Origin: Paraglaciecola sp. MB-3u-78
GTDB lineage: Bacteria; Pseudomonadota; Gammaproteobacteria; Enterobacterales; Alteromonadaceae
Assembly (NCBI RefSeq): GCF_002835935.1
Contig: NZ_PJCF01000004.1
Span: 558,001 to 622,000 of the forward strand
Length of the DNA: 64,000 nucleotides
Direction of reading: 5' to 3'
Positions 46,617-55,829 of the stretch are shown piece after piece (the stretch's first letter is position 1; each line of letters begins with the position of its first letter). Both the position numbers and the translations under genes were made by a program. Below the pieces are notes generated by a model. The model was not told where the DNA came from and made no database searches. It worked only from the letters and a program-made list of their open reading frames with translations.

Positions 46617-46624
46617 AACTTATC
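46617..46624. repeat. Target site duplication of the IS66 element (left copy)
   Basis: AACTTATC occurs directly before the element and again at 49098-49105. An 8-bp duplication is the rule for IS66-family insertions. Confidence 0.95.
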
Positions 46625-46709
46625 GTAAGCGCTTAATAAACCTACGTCCTTATTCCGACGGGCAATCTGCTGCATAATTTCCTCATTACAAACGTATGAG
46701 GAAAACAAA

Positions 46710-47033
46710 GTGACCGCAACATCAAATTTAAAGCAGGAAGCTCCGCTGTGGCGTGAGCATGTGACTCAGTGGCGTGACTCAGGTTTAACCCAAGCTGCCT
46801 ATTGTCGAGATCACGACCTGTGTCCACACAACTTCAGCTACCACAAACGCAAATACTCAACCGCACTGGTACCCATTAACCACAAACCCTCCGGTTTTGT
46901 CAGTGTGCAGCGATTACCTGAGCCGCAACATCATGATCCACTCTCATTGCACTTTACCAATGGTGTTCGTCTGATAGGTATCACGGCAAGTAACGTGTCA
47001 GTGGTTAAACAATTAGCCGAGTTGTTGTCGTGA
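46710..47033 (+). CDS. tnpA: IS66-family accessory protein TnpA
   Basis: A 107-residue protein with the segment LWREHVTQWRDSGLTQAAYCRDHDL, the helix-turn-helix-like motif of IS66 TnpA proteins, and a C-terminal HFTNGVRLIGI. It is needed together with TnpB and TnpC for transposition. The start is GTG at 46710, and it overlaps tnpB (GTGA). Confidence 0.9.
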   Translation: MTATSNLKQEAPLWREHVTQWRDSGLTQAAYCRDHDLCPHNFSYHKRKYSTALVPINHKPSGFVSVQRLPEPQHHDPLSLHFTNGVRLIGITASNVSVVKQLAELLS

Positions 47034-47395
47034 GCAAAGTGATGCGTCCAGGTGTGGAGCTCACTCAGGTTTTTCTTTACCAACAGCCGATTGATTTTCG
47101 CAAGGCACACTTGGGATTATCTGCCATCATTGAATGTGAGTTGGGGCACGACCCCTTTGCCGGTCACCTTTATGCATTCACCAATAAACGGCGTAATAAA
47201 ATCAAGTGTCTGTTCTGGGAAGATAATGGTTTTGTGTTGTATTACAAAAGCCTGTCAGAGGAAAAGTTCAAGTGGCCAAAGCGTGATGATAAGGTGATAA
47301 CACTGACCGGGCAGCAAATTAATTGGCTGCTTGATGGCTATGATATCAGTGCCATGAAAGGTCATAAAAAGTTGCATTATGAGGCCGTTTTTTAA
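47030..47395 (+). CDS. tnpB: IS66-family accessory protein TnpB (Orf2)
   Basis: A 121-residue protein with the diagnostic YQQPIDFRKAHLGLSAI, LYAFTNKRRNKIKCLFWEDNGFVLYYK and QINWLLDGYD segments of the IS66 Orf2-like family. The start is GTG at 47030, inside the tnpA stop, giving translational coupling. Confidence 0.95.
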   Translation: MSKVMRPGVELTQVFLYQQPIDFRKAHLGLSAIIECELGHDPFAGHLYAFTNKRRNKIKCLFWEDNGFVLYYKSLSEEKFKWPKRDDKVITLTGQQINWLLDGYDISAMKGHKKLHYEAVF

Positions 47396-47430
47396 GGTAA
47401 TCAATGCGCTAATTTGGTATACTTTACGGC

Positions 47431-49023
47431 ATGAAATTAGCGCCGCAAGACACTGAAAATAAAGCAAAATTACATCTGGATGCGATGAGCCAGATGACCG
47501 CATTGCTGTCTGAAAAAGACGATGTCATCGAACAGAAAACGGATGTCATTGCCGAGCAAAAGAAACGAATAGCGATGCTTGAAGAGTACTTGCGGTTGGC
47601 CAACTCAAAACGTTTTGGCGCCAGCTCTGAGCAAACACCACCACAGCAAGGTCACCTGTTTAATGAAGTAGAAGCGGTGGCTGAGCCTGAGCCTGTCGAC
47701 TCACCTTTACCTACAGGCAACGAGCCAAAGGCCAAAACCGGTCGCAAGCCACTGTCCGACAAATTGCCCCGCCTTCAGGTGTTCGCTTATTTGAGTGATG
47801 AAGAAAAAGTGGGTGCCATTGACACCTTCTTTGTCAAAGTCAGGGAAGAGCTGGATATCATTCCCGCTCAGGTACGTGTATTGGAATACATGCAGGAAAA
47901 AGCGACCTTCAAAACACAAGATGATGGCCGCACGGTGAAAGCCGCCCAGCTTATCAAACATCCTGTCCCCAAGGCCATGGGGAGCGTCAACCTGATGACC
48001 TATATCATTATTTCAAAATACGCCGATGGCATGCCGCTTTATCGACTTGAAAACATCATCAAACGTTATGGCGGTGAAATATCAAGGGCCACACTGGCCA
48101 ACTGGGTGATTGCCCTGTCGAAACAAGCCCAACCTTTAATTAACCTACTCAGGGAGCATCAACATTCGGGCCCACTGATTTGTGCGGATGAAACCCGCAT
48201 TCAAGTATTGAAAGAGCCAGATCGTTCGCCCACTTCACATAAATGGATGTGGGTAACCCTGGGCGGGTTACCGCAGCAACGAAGTGTCTTGTTTGAATAC
48301 GATCCCTCCCGTGGCAGGGAGGTACCCTTGCGCCTGCTTGATGGGTTTACCCATGGCTACCTGCAAACCGATGGCTGTGCCAGTTATAACGAGGTATGCA
48401 GACAAAATCAGTTAATCTCGGTGGGTTGCTGGGATCATGCACGACGAAAATTCCGTGAAGCCAAAGATGGGCAACCCAGGGCAATGAAAGGCAAGGTAAC
48501 CAAAGCGGATATGGCACTGAGCCTTATCAATAAGTTGTACGTGGTAGAGCGTCAAATCAAATTGCTAAGCGCGGATGAAATTTATCAGGCCAGGCAACAA
48601 AGAAGTGTGCCCATACTCAGCGAGCTGAAAACATGGCTGGAGCTCAATCGCCCCAGAGTCGACAAAGGAGGATTGACGGGCAAGGCGATGACCTATTTAC
48701 ATAATCAGTGGGAAAAGCTAATGGTTTACAGTACGGATGGTCGGCTGAGGCTCAGCAATATTCTGGCTGAAAATGCCATTCGTCCCTTTGCTGTTGGTAG
48801 GCGCGCCTGGTTATTTGCCGATACCCCAGCAGGCGCTAATGCCAGTGCAATCCATTATAGCCTGATTGAGTCAGCCAAAATTCATGAGCTTGAACCTTAC
48901 GCTTATCTCAATGCCGTGTTCAAGGCGTTACCCTATGCTGACACGGTTGAAAAGATCGAAGACCTCCTGCCATGGAATTTCAAAAATTCAAAACCCAGTT
49001 GGCTACCCCCGCACGTTCAATAG
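47431..49023 (+). CDS. tnpC: IS66-family transposase TnpC
   Basis: A 530-residue DDE transposase. It has an N-terminal coiled coil (about 20-60), a zinc-finger-like stretch, and the catalytic domain with DETRIQV (first Asp), TDGCASYN (second Asp), and LAENAIRPFAVGRRAWLFAD, which carries the Glu. The C-terminal DDE_Tnp_IS66_C segment LEPYAYLNAVF closes the protein. It is full-length with no internal stop, so it may be functional. Confidence 0.96.
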   Translation: MKLAPQDTENKAKLHLDAMSQMTALLSEKDDVIEQKTDVIAEQKKRIAMLEEYLRLANSKRFGASSEQTPPQQGHLFNEVEAVAEPEPVDSPLPTGNEPKAKTGRKPLSDKLPRLQVFAYLSDEEKVGAIDTFFVKVREELDIIPAQVRVLEYMQEKATFKTQDDGRTVKAAQLIKHPVPKAMGSVNLMTYIIISKYADGMPLYRLENIIKRYGGEISRATLANWVIALSKQAQPLINLLREHQHSGPLICADETRIQVLKEPDRSPTSHKWMWVTLGGLPQQRSVLFEYDPSRGREVPLRLLDGFTHGYLQTDGCASYNEVCRQNQLISVGCWDHARRKFREAKDGQPRAMKGKVTKADMALSLINKLYVVERQIKLLSADEIYQARQQRSVPILSELKTWLELNRPRVDKGGLTGKAMTYLHNQWEKLMVYSTDGRLRLSNILAENAIRPFAVGRRAWLFADTPAGANASAIHYSLIESAKIHELEPYAYLNAVFKALPYADTVEKIEDLLPWNFKNSKPSWLPPHVQ

Positions 49024-49150
49024 CGCTTACTGTGAACTGTTAGATTATGACAAGGATATTTATACTTGGAAAGTACGTCGGTTTATTAAGCGCTTACAAC
49101 TTATCTGACTTAATGGACAAATATTTGTGTTATGCCATTTTGGTTATTGA

Positions 49151-49636
49151 CTACATACCACAACACTTTTTGAATTTCTTACCACTACGACATAAACATT
49201 GGCTATTACGTTCTGGACTAAATTCTCCAGAACCTTTTTGCATTGTCCCATGGTTATACAACCACTTTCCTGATTCAAAAATAAAACCTGATAATTCATG
49301 CATCACATAATAAGTATGATGCACTTGATAGAAGGCTTTAAATTCTACCTGAGCAGTGTGTGTTTGACAGTGGTGTGTTAAGACTTGCAGAGATAGCCAT
49401 TGTGTATCTTGAGCACTATCTGATAATTCACTAATAGTTATATGAGTACGTTTGGCTGATGAGTAGGTGTCTAAGATGTACTGATAATTTTTTAGAACAT
49501 AAGCAGTAAAACGTGAACGCATTAACGCTTCAGCATTTTTAGCATCCACTTTGCCATTAATAATCGGCTGGCAACATTGTTCAAATGTGAACCCGTTACC
49601 ACAAAAGCAGTGTTTAATAGTCGTCGCCAAAATCAA
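49151..49636 (-). CDS. YchJ-like protein with SEC-C zinc motifs (UPF0225)
   Basis: A 161-residue protein with two Cys-rich SEC-C-type motifs, CFCGNGFTFEQCCQP at the N-terminus and CLCRSGKKFKKCCGM at the very C-terminus. Between them lies the NTF2-like YchJ domain (AEALMRSRFTAYVLKNYQYI and FKAFYQVHHTYYVMHELSGF). SEC-C motifs bind zinc; YchJ function is unknown. No ATG is available near the start, so a TTG (49636) is assumed with AGG a few bases before it. The IS66 element sits just beyond its 3' end. Confidence 0.85.
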   Translation of the reverse strand: MILATTIKHCFCGNGFTFEQCCQPIINGKVDAKNAEALMRSRFTAYVLKNYQYILDTYSSAKRTHITISELSDSAQDTQWLSLQVLTHHCQTHTAQVEFKAFYQVHHTYYVMHELSGFIFESGKWLYNHGTMQKGSGEFSPERNSQCLCRSGKKFKKCCGM

Positions 49637-49723
49637 GTAACCTAATCAAATTGATAGGCAAGCCTAGGCGATGAGAAGGAACATAGTCAATAGCGCCTAT
49701 AGGTGTTTGTTAAACTTAGTCCT

Positions 49724-50101
49724 TTACCAAGGGCCTTTTACTACGTTATCTTTTTGCTCTTTGTTTGGCATCAAATTGACTAGTGCGACTTTGTAATCAA
49801 TACATAGTTGTTTCAGACGTTTAAAGCTTATTTCATCCAATGACAGCTGCTCAACAAACAAATTTGAACATTGACCGCCAGTAACAATTTTTTCTAGCCA
49901 TAGTGACAAGCAGTGTTGTTTGGGTTTAATCAGGCGTATGCAATTAACTCGTTTTTCAGAAAATCGAATATGATTGGCCACTAAAAAAGTCCATTTATTT
50001 GCATGCTCAACATTTATATCGTTGTTATGCCTATTATCTGCAGGCACTTGCATAGTGGCTAGTGGAGTAGAGTTACTTGTAAACGCATGTAAACTTGCCA
50101 T
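49724..50101 (-). CDS. SulA-like putative cell division inhibitor
   Basis: A 125-residue protein whose C-terminal 75 residues (WTFLVANHI..., CLSLWLEKIVTGGQCSNLFV, SFKRLKQLCIDYKVALVNLMP) follow the SulA pattern of a WxxExxLxxGxCxxV segment and a RLQxxxxxxxxxxLxL-like end. SulA blocks FtsZ during the SOS response. The promoter region has three ACTGTATA copies, the left half of a LexA box, so SOS control is plausible. The pairing is weak enough that a related RecA/SulA-like fold protein cannot be excluded. It starts with a good ATG. Confidence 0.6.
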   Translation of the reverse strand: MASLHAFTSNSTPLATMQVPADNRHNNDINVEHANKWTFLVANHIRFSEKRVNCIRLIKPKQHCLSLWLEKIVTGGQCSNLFVEQLSLDEISFKRLKQLCIDYKVALVNLMPNKEQKDNVVKGPW

Positions 50102-50125
50102 AATGATCTCTCAACAGTGATGTTA

Positions 50126-50159
50126 TATACAGTGGTTGTTTATACAGTAGTACTGTATA
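50126..50159. promoter_or_regulatory. Repeated ACTGTATA boxes upstream of the sulA-like gene
   Basis: TATACAGT occurs at 50126-50133 and 50141-50148, and its complement ACTGTATA at 50152-50159. The last two form a perfect 21-nt dyad, TTATACAGTA-G-TACTGTATAA (50140-50160). Each box equals one half of the gammaproteobacterial LexA operator, but none is followed by a full second half at the proper distance. This may be a LexA region with degenerate right halves. Confidence 0.5.
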
Positions 50160-50324
50160 AATCATCATGCAAGCTTTTTTTTACTCTGGTTTGTTTTAGT
50201 TCGTTTATTTAACCTTGTGTTGTTCTCATTAATTTTAACTCAGCTATTGGCATGAACGAATAGACTGTTAATTCAGCACAAAATTTCATCACGGAAATCT
50301 GAGTGATTCTTGTGTCGTGTTTTA

Positions 50325-51647
50325 TTAACTAAATTTTTCTGCAACAGCGGCAGAGGAGGGCATAAACAAGGTGCCGTATAATTTGGAAGCAAAACCATCT
50401 GTCATACCTGAGATATAATCGGCAATCACTCTGTGACCATTCCCTGCTTCATGGGCTTCTAACCAGCGTTGGCAGGTGTTGTCAGGGAGTAACCTCTGTG
50501 GATCTGAAGCAAAAGCTTGAAATAATTCCATGACTATTTGTTGGCCTTTATACTCGAGCATTTGTATTTCGGGCTTTCTGATAACACGATGAAATACATA
50601 AGCCTTGAATATACTTAGCGCCTGATTAAATGGAGCGGGAAACACTGCGTTATATTTAAGTAAATCTTGCTCAAATTTTGGTGCAATTTCAGTTATCTCA
50701 ATATTGGTAATAAAACAATTAACCAAAGCACCTATGGCATCTTTACGTTCGTGGTGATGTTGACTAAAGAGTTTTTCGCTGAGCGCCGCTATATTTTGGT
50801 TCATCCAATCAATGTCTAGTTTGAGCAACGTTTCTGCTACTTCTTCAAAAAATTGTGACTGGTTGACTATGCCCATTACGATCGCATCTTCAAGATCATG
50901 GATGGCGTAAGCAATATCATCTGCCAACTCCATAATAGAACAGTCAAATGATTTATATAGGGTTTTGTGATGACTTTTGGCGGTTTGCTTAAATTGCATA
51001 AATCGTTGAGAGTCATGGGCAGAAACCCCCTCAAGTAACCAGTCAAAAGAAGCTTGATCGCACTCATATAAACCTTTGGGAGGATTCCAAAGGGATGCTT
51101 TAACTTCTCTATGGGACACTGTCTCTTGCCCTTGAGGTGGCTGATTAAGTTGTGGAAGATAGTTCGGATATTTGATTAAACCCAACAAGGTACGCCTACT
51201 AAGATTCATGCCATGATTAGCGGTATAGGGTTCCAGTTTAGTGACTATTCTAAATGTTTGGCCATTTCCTTCGAATCCGCCATGGTTGCGCATCATATAA
51301 TGTAGCGCCACCTCACCACCATGGCCGTAAGGGGGATGACCAATATCATGAGCTAAACATAACGCCTCAATTAAAGTGTCATTCAAATCTAGATGTTGGG
51401 TTAATTCAGGGTACTTACTTCTTAGCTGTGCAGCGATGCCTTGGCCAATTTGTGATGCTTCTAAGGAATGAGTAAGCCGAGTGCGATAAAAATCACTCAT
51501 GCCGACACCTAATACTTGGGTTTTCGCTTGTAATCGTCTGAATGCAGCAGAATGCAGAATTCTGGCTTTATCACGTTGGTAAGAAGTGCGATGGTCACCC
51601 TGGCGTTGAAGTTTTTGGCCATGCCTGCGCTGTGTCCATATTTCCAT
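50325..51647 (-). CDS. dGTPase family protein (HD domain)
   Basis: A 440-residue HD-domain phosphohydrolase of the deoxyguanosinetriphosphate triphosphohydrolase-like group. [29 protein letters not shown] (first His), [17 protein letters not shown] (HD pair) and [19 protein letters not shown] (last Asp) give the metal site. Such enzymes split dGTP to deoxyguanosine and triphosphate and adjust dNTP pools; some relatives limit phages. This is a usual chromosomal form, 88 bases downstream of yfbR on the same strand. Confidence 0.92.
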   Translation of the reverse strand: MEIWTQRRHGQKLQRQGDHRTSYQRDKARILHSAAFRRLQAKTQVLGVGMSDFYRTRLTHSLEASQIGQGIAAQLRSKYPELTQHLDLNDTLIEALCLAHDIGHPPYGHGGEVALHYMMRNHGGFEGNGQTFRIVTKLEPYTANHGMNLSRRTLLGLIKYPNYLPQLNQPPQGQETVSHREVKASLWNPPKGLYECDQASFDWLLEGVSAHDSQRFMQFKQTAKSHHKTLYKSFDCSIMELADDIAYAIHDLEDAIVMGIVNQSQFFEEVAETLLKLDIDWMNQNIAALSEKLFSQHHHERKDAIGALVNCFITNIEITEIAPKFEQDLLKYNAVFPAPFNQALSIFKAYVFHRVIRKPEIQMLEYKGQQIVMELFQAFASDPQRLLPDNTCQRWLEAHEAGNGHRVIADYISGMTDGFASKLYGTLFMPSSAAVAEKFS

Positions 51648-51735
51648 AACTTACATCTGCTCCACACTTAATTATTTGAGGCGAACTACTTTAACGTTAT
51701 GTGACCAGATGCTGCTGAGTTAATCAAGCCATTGT

Positions 51736-52359
51736 TTAGTCATATAATGAATGTTCTTCTTGGGTAATTTCGTCGAGGCTTAAGCTAAAACTGGGCACAT
51801 AAGCTTTCATGAAATAATCGACTTCACTTGAGTGATAATCCTTCAACATTTTGTCTAAACGTTTTTTGGCTAGTTCAAATTCCTTATTTCCAGCAGAAAG
51901 TTCTTCTAGGGTTTTAAGATAGGCACATATTACATCGGCAGCTTTAACGATAAAGGCGACGTCTTTATTATGATGATGGTGATCAATCAGCTGTGCATAA
52001 TCTTCTTTAAACTCCTCTGGAGCCATATTAATCAACTTTTGTTCTGCGAGCTTTTCAATCTTTTTATATTCGTCACGTATGATTGGATTTGAATATTTTA
52101 TCGGTGTGGGTAAATCGCCAGTGATCACCTCTGATACGTCATGAAACATAGCAATAGTGGCTACTTGATTGGGATCTAAATCACCATCAAAATATTTATT
52201 GCGGATCAGTGCCAAAGCATGAGCCACCATAGCCACTTGTAAACTGTGTTCTTGAACATTTTCTGTTCGTATATTGCGCATTAAAGGCCATCTGTTTATC
52301 AATTTCATTCGTGATAGATGGGCAAAGAAGTGACTTTGATTAGGTGATATGTTGTTCAT
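51736..52359 (-). CDS. yfbR: 5'-deoxynucleotidase YfbR
   Basis: A 207-residue HD-domain enzyme. The metal site is in [35 protein letters not shown] and [16 protein letters not shown]. YfbR removes phosphate from deoxyribonucleoside 5'-monophosphates. It directly follows alaA (4 bases), the E. coli order. With the dGTPase gene behind it, two nucleotide-pool enzymes stand in a row. Confidence 0.94.
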   Translation of the reverse strand: MNNISPNQSHFFAHLSRMKLINRWPLMRNIRTENVQEHSLQVAMVAHALALIRNKYFDGDLDPNQVATIAMFHDVSEVITGDLPTPIKYSNPIIRDEYKKIEKLAEQKLINMAPEEFKEDYAQLIDHHHHNKDVAFIVKAADVICAYLKTLEELSAGNKEFELAKKRLDKMLKDYHSSEVDYFMKAYVPSFSLSLDEITQEEHSLYD

Positions 52360-52363
52360 GTAT

Positions 52364-53584
52364 CTAATTTACCTGCTTATAGCTTTTGAAGAAGTTTGCA
52401 ATCGCTACTAATGCCGGTTTTAGTACATCAACATGGGGCAGAAAGACTAATCTAAAATAACACCCTTCTTTAAGATTGAACGCAGAGCCGTGAACTAATA
52501 ATATTTTTTCTGTGCGCAATAAATCAAAAATCATTGTTTCGTCGTTAGTAATATTGAATTTTTCAGCGTCTACTTTAACAAAACAATACATGGCACCTTT
52601 AGGCATAACACATTCAAGGCCATCTACAGCATTTAACATTTCAAAGGCCATATCTCTTTGAATTTTTAATCGTCCACCGTCAGCAATGAGTTCGTTAATA
52701 CTCTGATATCCACCTAAAGCTGTTTGAATGGCATGTTGGCTTGGAACATTTGCACACATGCGCATGGATGACAGAATGTTCAGCCCTTCAATGTAACTTT
52801 GGGCAATTAATTTGTTGCCGCTAACCACTAACCAACCTGCTCTAAAACCTGCTATGCGATAGTTTTTTGAAAGACCACCCATAGTAATACAAAAAATATC
52901 TGTGGCCATTGATGCAATACAATGGTGTTTTGCGTCGTCATATAAAATCTTGTCGTATATCTCATCGCTGATCACAACCAGTGAAAATTCACGCGCCAAT
53001 GCAATGACTTGTTGCAATAATTCTGGACTATATACTGCGCCAGTGGGGTTATTAGGATTAATTAATACTATTGCTTTGGTCTTATCAGTAATTTTGCTGC
53101 GGATATCTTTTATGTCAGGCTGCCAACCATTGGTTTCATCACATCGATAATGTATGGGTACACCAGATGCTAGACTTACAGCGGCTGTCCATAGAGGGTA
53201 ATCTGGTGCGGGTATCAATACTTCATCATCGTTATTTACCAGCCCTTGCATGGCCATAACAATTAGCTCGCTTACGCCGTTACCAATAAACACATCTTCA
53301 ACTTTGACATTTTTGACATTTTTCTGTTGATAATATTGCATTACAGCAACGCGAGCTGAATAAATACCATTAGAGTCTGAATAACCTTGGGATTTTGGCA
53401 GGTTATGGATCACGTCCTTTAAAATATCATCGGGAGCTTCAAAACCGAAAGGGGCTGGGTTGCCAATATTCAGCTTTAGTATTCGATGACCTTCATCTTC
53501 CATTTTTTTTGCTTCGGTCAAAATGGGTCCACGTATCTCGTAACAGACGTTTTCTAATTTGTTCGACTTATTAATTTTTTTCAT
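52364..53584 (-). CDS. alaA: Alanine-synthesising aminotransferase AlaA
   Basis: A 406-residue class I/II PLP aminotransferase. The PLP Lys is in [18 protein letters not shown], and the N-terminal [19 protein letters not shown] and [12 protein letters not shown] are typical. AlaA makes L-alanine from pyruvate with glutamate as donor. The adjacent yfbR gene supports the assignment. The ATG is followed by a short Lys/Asn-rich stretch. Confidence 0.93.
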   Translation of the reverse strand: MKKINKSNKLENVCYEIRGPILTEAKKMEDEGHRILKLNIGNPAPFGFEAPDDILKDVIHNLPKSQGYSDSNGIYSARVAVMQYYQQKNVKNVKVEDVFIGNGVSELIVMAMQGLVNNDDEVLIPAPDYPLWTAAVSLASGVPIHYRCDETNGWQPDIKDIRSKITDKTKAIVLINPNNPTGAVYSPELLQQVIALAREFSLVVISDEIYDKILYDDAKHHCIASMATDIFCITMGGLSKNYRIAGFRAGWLVVSGNKLIAQSYIEGLNILSSMRMCANVPSQHAIQTALGGYQSINELIADGGRLKIQRDMAFEMLNAVDGLECVMPKGAMYCFVKVDAEKFNITNDETMIFDLLRTEKILLVHGSAFNLKEGCYFRLVFLPHVDVLKPALVAIANFFKSYKQVN

Positions 53585-53786
53585 TGATTGTGAATAACCT
53601 ACTGCATGGGGCGACAGATTAAACCAACAAGGGTAAGGGTGTTAAGTGTTAAATTAGCTATGCTATATAAAAATGTTAAATTGGCCCACTGTTAACTGAT
53701 TCTGTTACATCCAATTACAATGCAAATTTGATTTTCGACCTCTTTTGATTTTAGCTGGAGTTACATCCTTTTCTGAGTGAAATGAT

Positions 53787-54305
53787 ATGCCCGCTCCTTT
53801 AATCTGGCTTGGTGTGAGTGCCATAACATTGTTAGCTGGTGTTAAATATTCAAATGATAAAAGGTTGGATGGATCTGTTAGTCGCTTGCCAGGAAATACA
53901 GATATAAAAGTTGATCCTATGAATGGTGCTGTTGTGACTTGTGGGGTGTATGGCCTATTTGAGCACACTGGTATATGGGTGGATGGCTATATTTTAGAAC
54001 TAAAAGGCAACGGCTTAATTCGTGGTGTATCCCCCAACAGATTTTTACAAGAACGCAGCGGTGATAATATTTACATAGCTTGCGATGACAATCATACACC
54101 GTTGATACTTCCAGAGACTGCTGACAGAGCTATCTCTCAGGTTTTCAGTTATTCCGAATATGATGTCATAAAAAACAATTGTCACAAATTTGTTTGGCAG
54201 TGTATCTCAGGCGAAGATATACCTCTTACTCGTTTTTCTGCACTAAACCATAAAATGGCTGATAGATTTGCTACCGATATTCATTGGCATCCAATTAACT
54301 ATTAA
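53787..54305 (+). CDS. LRAT/NlpC-P60-like putative thiol hydrolase or acyltransferase
   Basis: A 172-residue protein with a short hydrophobic N-terminus (residues about 4-20). The middle has His in GLFEHTGIWVDGYILEL and, about 80 residues later, Cys in YDVIKNNCHKFVWQCISGED. This His...NCxxF arrangement is that of the LRAT-like permuted NlpC/P60 superfamily, which includes acyltransferases and thiol proteases. Function here is unknown. A purine-rich site (GAGTGAAA) precedes the ATG at 53787. It stands alone between alaA (minus) and the DUF2189 gene. Confidence 0.65.
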   Translation: MPAPLIWLGVSAITLLAGVKYSNDKRLDGSVSRLPGNTDIKVDPMNGAVVTCGVYGLFEHTGIWVDGYILELKGNGLIRGVSPNRFLQERSGDNIYIACDDNHTPLILPETADRAISQVFSYSEYDVIKNNCHKFVWQCISGEDIPLTRFSALNHKMADRFATDIHWHPINY

Positions 54306-54352
54306 CTGAATCGACATCTGATCATGTAACAAAAATTATCTTGTACAACCCA

Positions 54353-54372
54353 GCCAACAAAAAATTGTTGGC
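54353..54372 (+). terminator. Hairpin after the LRAT-like gene
   Basis: GCCAACAA pairs perfectly with TTGTTGGC around AAAA, 48 bases past the stop codon. There is no U-run, so termination is uncertain. Confidence 0.4.
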
Positions 54373-54475
54373 CTGTCACACGAGATCTATATACTTTTTG
54401 CATTGTTTAAGTAAACTGAAAGGTAAGTTTAATAATCTAACAATCATTTGTTTTCAGGTTTTATGGAGTCTAGCT

Positions 54476-55270
54476 ATGTCACAACATTTTAAAGAAACAC
54501 CCCATAACGCAATTGCTGATAGTGATATTGCTCGCGTTATTCCTTGTAAACAATTATCAATGAGTGACCCCTTTAAGTGGTTGGTGCTCGGTCTCAAAGA
54601 TGCGAGTAGGGCTCCTGTTTTAACGCTGTTTTTTGGTTTGATATTTACCCTGATACCTTGGTTTATAACCTATTTAGTACAGTTAACAGGTTGGCACTTG
54701 GTGATCATGCCAGCCATAGTATGTTTTATGTTGATAGGACCTTTTTTAGCCGCAGGTATGTACGATGTGAGCTGGGAGCTAGAAAAAAATCACGTGCCTT
54801 CTTTATGGCATAGCATTAAGGCAATCAAGCGCAATGCGGTTAATGAATGGGGCTTAGGTATTTTACTCATGGTATTAATGATTTTTTGGTTACGGGTAGC
54901 CTCATTGATCCACGCTTTATATCCCCCTTACTTGGATGAAAACCTTGAAAATCTATTACCATTTTTAGCGGTAGGAACAGTAGTTGGTGCTGGTTTCACA
55001 CTATTAGTCTTTTTCCTCAGTGCGTTTACACAGCCAATATTAATGGAGCGTAAGGTCGACTTAGCTACCGCTTTATTAACTAACATGAACGCTGTTTGGA
55101 CCAACAAAGGCCCTATGATGTTATGGGCATTTATCATTTTACTCGCAGTATTGATTGGTTTTGCTACATGGTTTGTAGGCTTTATTTTTCTGATGCCGCT
55201 TATAGGATATGCGACTTGGCACGGTTATATAGACACCATAGAAACCAAAAGAGAACGTCATTTCCAATAG
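54476..55270 (+). CDS. DUF2189 integral membrane protein
   Basis: A 264-residue protein with a polar N-terminus followed by six to seven hydrophobic helices, for example VLTLFFGLIFTLIPWFITYL and LWAFIILLAVLIGFATWFV. The segments FLAAGMYDVSWELEK and LMPLIGYATWHGYIDT are characteristic of the DUF2189 family, which is of unknown function and common in proteobacteria. The start at ATG 54476 with TATGGAG upstream was chosen over an in-frame codon 135 bases earlier. A strong terminator follows. Confidence 0.88.
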   Translation: MSQHFKETPHNAIADSDIARVIPCKQLSMSDPFKWLVLGLKDASRAPVLTLFFGLIFTLIPWFITYLVQLTGWHLVIMPAIVCFMLIGPFLAAGMYDVSWELEKNHVPSLWHSIKAIKRNAVNEWGLGILLMVLMIFWLRVASLIHALYPPYLDENLENLLPFLAVGTVVGAGFTLLVFFLSAFTQPILMERKVDLATALLTNMNAVWTNKGPMMLWAFIILLAVLIGFATWFVGFIFLMPLIGYATWHGYIDTIETKRERHFQ

Positions 55271-55320
55271 TAAAGCAGTTTTATACCAATCAGCTTAGAT
55301 AATTAACATCTTAACTCAAT

Positions 55321-55360
55321 AAAAAAAGCCCCGTGATAGATAACCACGGGGCTTTTTTTT
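55321..55360. terminator. Bidirectional intrinsic terminator
   Basis: AGCCCCGTG pairs with CACGGGGCT, preceded by an A-run and followed by eight T. It ends the DUF2189 gene (plus) and the Lys-rich gene (minus). Confidence 0.95.
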
Positions 55361-55379
55361 ATATTGAAGCTTAGGGGTC

Positions 55380-55709
55380 TTATCTGGGTAATTTAGAAAC
55401 TGAACTTTGTTCTAAAATTTTCTGAGTCCAAAATGACTTCACTGAAAAGTCAGATTTTTTAGCTTTCTTTTTAACCGGTGCTTTAACTGATTTTTTCTCA
55501 ACAGCCGGCTTTTTCGCTGTGGCTGTTTTTGTTGGAGTAGAGGTGCCTAGTTCAGGGATCATTGCATCCAAATCTGCCAAACGTATATTTTTACCACCAC
55601 CAACACTATACCAGCCACCTTTGGCTTCGATTGTGGGGGCTTTACCATTTGTTGCAGTGTAAGCTTCAGTAAAAGCCGCGATTACTTGATCCTTATCCAA
55701 TTTACTCAT
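55380..55709 (-). CDS. Lys-rich basic small protein
   Basis: A 109-residue protein. The first 55 residues look folded (MSKLDKDQVIAAFTEAYTA, KGGWYSVGGGKNIRLADLD). Then a Thr/Ala/Pro/Lys linker (KTATAKKPAVEKKSVKAPV) resembles histone-H1-like tails, and a short C-terminal segment follows. The basic tail suggests binding to nucleic acid, but this is inferred from composition alone. I do not recognise a named family. It is monocistronic and shares the terminator with the convergent DUF2189 gene. Confidence 0.75.
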   Translation of the reverse strand: MSKLDKDQVIAAFTEAYTATNGKAPTIEAKGGWYSVGGGKNIRLADLDAMIPELGTSTPTKTATAKKPAVEKKSVKAPVKKKAKKSDFSVKSFWTQKILEQSSVSKLPR

Positions 55710-55829
55710 AATCAGGTCTTTGCCTTTTATATGTTTATTTTCAAAATATGGACAGGTTTTATACCTTTTTTTACTTATAATGTCTAATTTTGCTCAATTC
55801 GTTATGTGTATAAATTAGTAGGAAACACA

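Larger units (their letters stand above)
46625..49097 (+). mobile_element. Complete IS66-family insertion sequence, 2473 bp
   Basis: Both ends start GTAAGCGCTTAATAAACC when read inward, followed by similar bases, which is the IS66 terminal-repeat signature. A perfect 8-bp duplication flanks it. It encodes the three usual genes tnpA, tnpB and tnpC in order. It landed between tatD and the ychJ-like gene and interrupts no gene that I can reconstruct. Perfect flanks and intact genes point to a recent insertion. Confidence 0.97.

Noticed and set aside
46417-46827. Minus-strand ORFs over the tatD end and the IS66 left end
   Set aside because: They are shadows of tatD and tnpA; neither has a ribosome site or recognisable domain.
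50325-52359. dGTPase-YfbR pair as a phage-defence island
   Set aside because: Both are ordinary core genes in their usual alaA-yfbR neighbourhood; there is no accessory defence gene or sign of transfer.
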